Shown piece after piece: positions 31,751 through 37,164 of a DNA stretch of 37,164 nt. A model generated the notes under the pieces. It saw only the letters and a program-made list of their open reading frames with translations. It was not told the DNA's origin and made no database searches. A program made the translations under genes and the position numbers. Numbering within the stretch: the stretch's first letter is position 1; every line of letters begins with the position of its first letter. The stretch covers positions 1 to 37,164 of the forward strand of contig JAPEVF010000450.1 in the NCBI GenBank assembly GCA_029747585.1, read 5' to 3'. Origin of the DNA: Pleurotus djamor. Lineage: Eukaryota > Basidiomycota > Agaricomycetes > Agaricales > Pleurotaceae.

Positions 31751-34308
31751 ATGTCGTCGCAACTTTCGTTCAAAGGCCATACCGTTGTCGTTACCGGCGC
31801 TGGTGGTGGACTAGGAAAGACGTGCGTACCCTGCAGTACGAATAGTGGCGTTGTCGAGCTCAGGGTTCTTTGATTAGATATTCGCTCTTGTTCGCTGCTC
31901 GGGGAGCCAACGTCGTCGTTAACGACTTCAACGCACAAGCTGCTCAGCAGGTAGTTGACCAGATTGTCAACGGTGCGTGCATCCGGATCTTGGTTCATGA
32001 TATGCTCGTCTGATAAATATCTATTTCTAGCTGGAGGCAAGGCCGTTGTCAACACTTCGTCTGTGTCGGATGGAAATGCTGTTATTGAAACCGCTGTAAA
32101 GAACTTTGGAACCGTCACGATCTTGATCAACAATGCTGGTATTCTACGTGACAAAGGGTAGGGCTACATCCTACATAGCGGTCGTTGAACATGCTGACGA
32201 AATTCTCTCCGATAGTTTCAAGAACATGTCGGATAAGGAATGGGACCAGATCACGGAAGTGCATTTGAAGGGCGCGTACGCCTGCACAAAAGCGGCCTGG
32301 CCTATATTCCGTAAACAAAAGTTCGGTCGTGTCATCAACACCGCAAGTGCTGCTGGTCTCTATGGTATGTTGCTCCCTCTCTTTTCAAGCTCTGCTTGTT
32401 CTAAGGTACGACACAAGGCAACTTCGGACAGACAAATTACAGCGCTGCTAAGATGGGATTGGTTGGCTTCACCAAGACACTCGCACGCGAAGGTGCAAAA
32501 TATAACATCAAGGCGACCGCCATTGCACCCGTAGGTCTTGAAACATACTGCAGAACAACGACCTTTCTCTAATACGGCGTACTGTAGATTGCTGCGTCCG
32601 CCATGACCGAAACGGTGATGCCACCAGACATGTTGGCCAACCTCAAGGTAAAACCTCTGCCTCTAATAGATCGTTCATCAGAATTTACCCTGTTGTAGCC
32701 TGAATTCATCGCCCCATTCGTCGCCGCTGTGTGTCACCCAGATGGACCTGATGCCTCTGGACGCGTTTTCGAACTCGGCGCAGGGTTCGTTGCCGAGATT
32801 CGATGGGAACGAAGCCAAGGTGCCGTCATGAAGACTGATGCCAGCTTCACACCTTCAGCCGTAAGTCGATGACCAATTCCATCTGGTATCTCCATCTTAA
32901 CTTACGTCCTTCCTAGGTCAAGGCACGATGGGCCGAAGTGACCGACTTTTCCAAACCCGTTGACCAGTAAGGTTCTTTGGTTGCTCTTTTCCACATTTAT
33001 TCAGCCCAAATTCCTAGTCCAAACCCGGGTCCAGACGTTGATGCCGTCGCCAAACTTAAGCTTGCCGCGAAGGCCCCATCAAATCCCCAATCCACCCCTG
33101 AAGTCCGCTTCGATGGCAAGACTGCCATTGTCACCGGTTCTGGTGGTGGTCTCGGTCGCGCTTATGCGCTCATGTACGCCAAGCTCGGTGCTAATGTTGT
33201 GATCAACGACGTCAATGACAAAGCTGCAAACGCCGTTGTTGATGAAATCGTCAGCGGTATGATTATTCTGCATAACTCCTTTGTTGTCATGCTAACCTCT
33301 TTCAGCTGGTGGAAAGGCTGCCGCTGCCGTATGCTCCGCTGAGGACGGCGAGAAAATCGTTCAAGTCGCTCTTGAGAAGTTCGGTGGCGTTCATATCCTC
33401 ATCGCCAACGCTGGCATCCTCCGGGATAAATCCTTCACCGCGATGACTGAACAAGAATGGGACATTGTTGTCGCCATCCATCTCCGGTTAGTCGTTTTTT
33501 TCAATCTCATAATACCAAATGACCAACGAAGTTTACTCTAGCGCTACATACAAATGCGCGAAGGCAGTGTGGCCGATCTTCCAAAAGCAGAAGTATGGTC
33601 GTATCGTGACCACTTCTTCGACTGTCGGCATCTGTAAGCCCCCTAATTTCGTAGTTGAATCAAGTTTACTCATCGTCTTCATACCAGACGGAAACTTCGG
33701 ACAAGCCAACGTAAGTATCAGCTCAATCCACATCGGGGCTCTTTTAACACTTTCTTTCAGTACTCTACTGCTAAGGCTGGTATCATCGGTTTCACTCGTG
33801 CGCTCGCGATTGAGGGCAAGAAATACAATATATTGGCCAATGCTATCGCACCCACAGCCGGAACTGCCATGACTGCGACAGTGTGGTAGGTCCCTCCAAA
33901 CTTGTGGGCTTCCATCTCCTTTAATCTTGTTGCTTAGGCCCCAAGAAATGCTCGATGCTTTCAAGCCCGACTTCGTCGCTCCTGTTGTTGGTTACCTGAC
34001 CAGTGAAGATAACGAAGATACTACCGGATCCCTCTTCGAAATCTCCGGAGGATGGGCCGCTCAAACCAGATGGCAGCGTGCCGGCGGTCACGGCTTCCCT
34101 GTCAACAAACCCCTCACACCTGAAGACATCGCCGCTAAGTGGAGCGTCATTACCACCTTCGACGATGGCCGTACGACAAACCCCTCATCAACTCAAGAAG
34201 CCTTACAACAAGTAGGTCTTCCCCCATCCTTCAGTAGTCTCATCCCTGATCGTTCTGTTTCAGTTGCTTGAGAACTTTGGTAATGAGGAGGTTAAAGCTA
34301 AGCTCTAA
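31751..34308 (+). CDS. fox2: Peroxisomal multifunctional beta-oxidation enzyme, two SDR domains, no hydratase
   Basis: Fifteen exons and 14 introns of 49-58 bp join exactly in frame to 601 residues. Domain A: TGAGGGLG (15-22), [17 protein letters not shown] (155-159). Domain B: TGSGGGLG (315-322), [16 protein letters not shown] (455-459). Both have the SDR Rossmann glycine motif and the Tyr-x3-Lys catalytic pair. This is the (3R)-hydroxyacyl-CoA dehydrogenase part of fungal Fox2/MFE-2, which oxidises D-3-hydroxyacyl-CoA with NAD+. The usual C-terminal MaoC-type enoyl-CoA hydratase 2 (about 300 residues) is absent. The protein ends EVKAKL; AKL is a PTS1-type peroxisomal signal, so the C-terminus looks genuine. 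Hydration would need a separate enzyme. The symbol is by homology and the function is narrower than in yeast Fox2. Confidence 0.92.
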
Positions 34309-34701
34309 GGTTAGCTTGTGTATGTGACTAGGACCCGCGCGTTGTTCAACATTCTATTTATTTTTATCGCATTTACATCCAAACTCGAATACTACACAAA
34401 TTTCTAAGAATACACCAGAGTATCGCGATTGACTCCAGATGTTCGTGCGAAAGTACGACATGTCCAATGGGTGTCCGTCCAGTGGCAGATGTCGAGACGG
34501 CAAGTAAATACAGAATTGTCCACAAAATCAACCAATGTCTTTCAATTTCCTAGACAAATCGTTTACAAGTGACAAGGCTCGAGAGAACCTGACAAGCCAG
34601 GGTATCACAGAGCCCGTGATTGATCTAGATGATCGTTGCTTCATCGATGTGGCTCACAGCCAGCGACGTGTATCGAGATCGACCTTGAGCGACCAGGATG
34701 A
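34309..34701. other. Intergenic between convergent genes
   Basis: Holds the 3' flanks of the SDR gene and the 7TM-like gene. A short plus frame at 34535-34717 overlaps the 7TM 3' end and has no motif. Confidence 0.4.
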
Positions 34702-35858
34702 TCATAAGGGAGTATGATATACCCTAGTTGTAATGGACACAAGGACGTCAAATAACGCGAAATCAATGACGGCAAAGGAACCCACGATGGCCGAGGAAAG
34801 CTGGTCCTGCGTCAGGACGGTGTCATTATTCAGATGAGCACAGTCGGACTTACCGAAGGGCCGGCATCAAGTAGTACCCCACCAAAGAAAAAAGCAAAGA
34901 ATGTACCCAGACATACGAATAATGCCCATCCTCTGTCTCGACGTAAATTATTTGAAGAAGTGTTGGTGGCGTAATGGATGACACACGTGTAGATACCTGC
35001 ACTTTCCAAAACGGTAGACATAACGGACTAGTTTCATTCTTGAGTAGGGCACGCACAACGGTGAAGGGATTGGGTTTACATTACGGGGCGACATCTTCCA
35101 AAGACGCATTGATCTGTTGTTTCGCCATACTTTGTAGGTTATCATTGCTAGAATGAGAAATAAAATCAGGATCAAGATCAAGTTACGCATGATATGTCCA
35201 CCGATGATTACATGTAATGTAGAGGTTGGCACTGACGATGCGATATTAATCCCAGAATGAGAGATAAGCGAAGGATGCTGTAGAACATACACAAAAGTTG
35301 CTGTCGGCGTAGCCAAAGGAATCCCTAGGGTTGACACATCCGGGATGTCTTGAGTATATGGCAGCAATGTCATGACAATGAGACCAACTACGCGCTGGTT
35401 GAGAGTATATCAAGTCTAAAAAGTGGAGAACGTACCAGGCGAAACAAGTGTGAAGAAGATCGGGAAGAGAATGACTTTCCAATTTCGACCCCAAATATGA
35501 TACAAACGAAAAATCTTCGGCGGATGTGGTCAATCGCAGAGATTGAGGCGCAAGGAGAGTGACCCACGAAAATGGCATCTGCTAAGCATATGTTCGCAAC
35601 GAAAACCCAAGGCTGCACGATGGTAGGAGCTACTATCGAGTCGCGGGATGAGAGGAGTTGAAGCCAAAGGATTGAAAGGAATAAAAACAATTGCTAGAAA
35701 CGAAAACACGATTTAGCCTAAGTTGGGTGTACTTGATATAGCTAGCTCACTAATGTCGTTAGGGTAAGTAAGATGATCGCCACATAGACAAGGAGAACGC
35801 GGTGAGGCAAACCATTCAACTCGAATAATAGGGCTTTTATTGAGCGAAAAAAAGTCAT
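34702..35858 (-). CDS. Multi-span membrane protein, Agaricomycete 7TM-like family of unknown function
   Basis: Start MTFFRSIKALLFELNGLPHR followed by a first membrane span (VLLVYVAIILLTL). After consensus introns come QLFLFLSILWLQLL, QPWVFVANICLADAIF, the family block FRLYHIWGRNWKVILFPIFF, GLIVMTLLPY, the span NLILILILFLILAMITYKVW followed by RNNRS, then ESAGIYTCVI (one of two splice options), WALFVCLGTFFAFFFGGVLL and SSAIVGSFAVIDFALFDVL. The order and the I/YRLY-W-R-x-W-KVI block match a large, uncharacterised group of mushroom seven-helix proteins. Splicing around 34990-35080 is ambiguous: keeping the VLESAG block needs a one-base shift, while a longer 88-nt intron (gtaatg...gtgcag) stays in frame but loses it. 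It may be slightly degenerate. Plasma-membrane location inferred. Confidence 0.5.
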
Positions 35859-36745
35859 CGCATATAAGGCTAAGCACCGGATATATGAGCAATATTTTAT
35901 TCAAGAATGTAAAATGATAACGCACAATAGGCCAGACAGCTGATTATCAGCAACCCGAAATCGAGCGATGAGAGACCAGATCGACGTCCTAAGAAGTCAG
36001 CGTGCATGTTGGGGGGAGTGAGAGTGAGAGTTCCTAATAACCTGACTTGAACCTGACCTATCATGCTTTAAAGGCCACCAATGAGTCAAGGGAAGGTATC
36101 AGAAGAGATGCTGAAGATCAGTGATTCCGATTGACGGCATCCATATTTTGATCTGATGAGTCGTTGGCTCGCGCAGGTCGTTTGACCAAAGAAACACACA
36201 GACAGGCAGGTACTTGAGCACTGAGACTTTGACTATTTTGTGACGGACAGCCTTGGGGGCGAGCGTCGCTGACAATTGAAAGCTTCAGATCACAAGCAAG
36301 ATCCTTGCATGGTGTCGAAGCTTGAAACTTGAAGGTTAAGTCTGTGGATATTCTTTAGTGAGAGTACGAATAAGGTAGCAACGATGAGAAAGATGATCTT
36401 ACAACTTGATAAGAGCCTGGCATTGTCAAGGCAAGCATCTTAGTATCTAGGTTTTAAGTTGGAAACATGGTTGCATCAAAGTTCGACACAAGGTGCAAGG
36501 CATTTTCTTCGGGTTCCAATGACTCCTCATTGCCCTCCGCCTCCGTCCCTGGTTACACTCAGACAACACGGGTTACACTCAGACAACACGCCGTTGCAAC
36601 CCATGGCACAGCCAAAATGTAGCCAGAATGTTAACGGGCGAAATGGAAATGGGAGTTATAAGATCATAATATAAACGCAACTTACAAATGTTCTATACTC
36701 TAGATTACAAGCGCGTCCACACCGTAGTCACAAAACAGAAAAAAG
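35859..36745. other. Intergenic
   Basis: A/T-richer stretch with no supported gene. Contains the 20-bp tandem duplication at 36551-36590. Confidence 0.4.
36551..36590 (+). repeat. Perfect tandem duplication, 20-bp unit
   Basis: ggttacactcagacaacacg occurs twice back to back without a mismatch. Probably a recent slippage or repair duplication. Confidence 0.9.
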
Positions 36746-37164
36746 TTACAACCGTGCTTCTTTGGGCATTTTGCGAAGTGCTTGACGGACACCAAGATCA
36801 CCGAGGACGTCTTCAGCACCCCCGAGAACCCTGGAAAGGAAACGTTAGGACGATAACCTCACTGGTTGTATTTAAGATGACTTACGCGTCGAAAGGTACC
36901 GTACGATGGTACTTGATCGCACAGATGAGCCAGATGTCCGGAAAAAGCAAGGAAGTTACTTACGTGCTCAATGAAACGACCCATACCAGTCCGCGTGATA
37001 CCACGACCACCAAAGACCTGGACGGCATCTGATGCGGTTTCTTGCGACGACTGAGTTGAGTACATCTTCAGGAAAGCAATTTGTCTGTGTCACGCAATGA
37101 GCGAACGGATATGTCACAATGGACTTGTACGCACCCAGCCAATTTGTCGGATTGATCGTTGTAA
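36746..37164 (-). CDS. Acyl-CoA dehydrogenase, C-terminal part (runs off the edge)
   Basis: Visible exons: 37164-37135 (edge-truncated), 37084-36964, 36911-36886, 36830-36746, with introns of 50-55 bp. They read YNDQSDKLAGQIAFLKMYST, then ASDAVQVFGGRGITRTGMGR, then YHRTVPFDAVLGGAEDVLGD and the end RKMPKEARL. The QVFGG(R)G.TRTGMG..IE block and ILGG.ED.LGDL are the flavin-binding C-terminal helical domain of acyl-CoA dehydrogenases, which oxidise acyl-CoA to trans-2-enoyl-CoA using FAD. The final ARL fits the PTS1 consensus, so this enzyme may be peroxisomal. Peroxisomal acyl-CoA dehydrogenases are known in some fungi. The N-terminal domains and catalytic Glu lie outside the window. Confidence 0.9.

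Noticed and set aside
34535..34717. Short plus-strand frame downstream of the SDR gene
   Set aside because: No motif, and it overlaps the better supported minus-strand 7TM 3' end.
1..37164. CRISPR arrays, bacterial operons or phage genes
   Set aside because: No regularly spaced repeats; gene structure with many spliceosomal introns is eukaryotic.

Overview
The window is nuclear DNA of a filamentous fungus, most likely an Agaricomycete (Basidiomycota). Genes carry many short GT..AG introns (about 47-119 bp, mostly 49-63). The gene types also fit: a fungal HET-domain protein, HeLo/MLKL-like cell-death domains, a fungal-type peroxisomal beta-oxidation enzyme, Rho1, a Ty1/copia relic, and a 7TM family I know from mushrooms. 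Lineage is inferred from gene style, not from a marker gene. Exon junctions were placed by eye. Isolated N characters repeatedly behave as spurious inserted bases.

Layout. 0.8-1.7 kb (-): an Ecl1-type zinc-binding protein with an unusual Asn/Gln motif. 1.86-3.3 kb: a small LTR retrotransposon keeping only gag, inserted just upstream of that gene. 3.3-8.7 kb: no gene I can defend. 8.7-9.1 kb: a doubtful small spliced ORF. 9.7-12.2 kb (+): an F-box protein. 13.8-17.7 kb: three related genes (two +, the middle one frame-broken, one - facing them tail to tail), each coding for a helical HeLo/MLKL-like N-terminal domain and a short C-terminal Asn/Gly/Gln motif. 20.0-21.0 kb (-): RHO1. 21.4-26.5 kb (-): four poorly known genes, one ending in the ER-retention signal HDEL but broken in two places. 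27.9-29.3 kb (-): a HET-domain protein. 30.4 kb (-): tRNA-Phe(GAA). 31.0-31.4 kb (-): the 3' end of a papain-like peptidase running into an N-rich patch. 31.75-34.3 kb (+): a 15-exon peroxisomal 3-hydroxyacyl-CoA dehydrogenase with two SDR domains. 34.7-35.9 kb (-): a 7TM-like protein. 36.7 kb to the edge (-): the 3' end of an acyl-CoA dehydrogenase.

How they fit. Two themes stand out. First, a cell-death/allorecognition neighbourhood: three HeLo-like plus motif genes and a HET gene, with a related motif in the Ecl1-like protein. This recalls ascomycete HET-S and HELLP, where a prion-like C-terminal motif triggers a membrane-active HeLo bundle; the analogy is my inference. Second, a peroxisomal fatty-acid oxidation pair: the SDR protein ends in AKL and the acyl-CoA dehydrogenase in ARL, both PTS1-type tripeptides.
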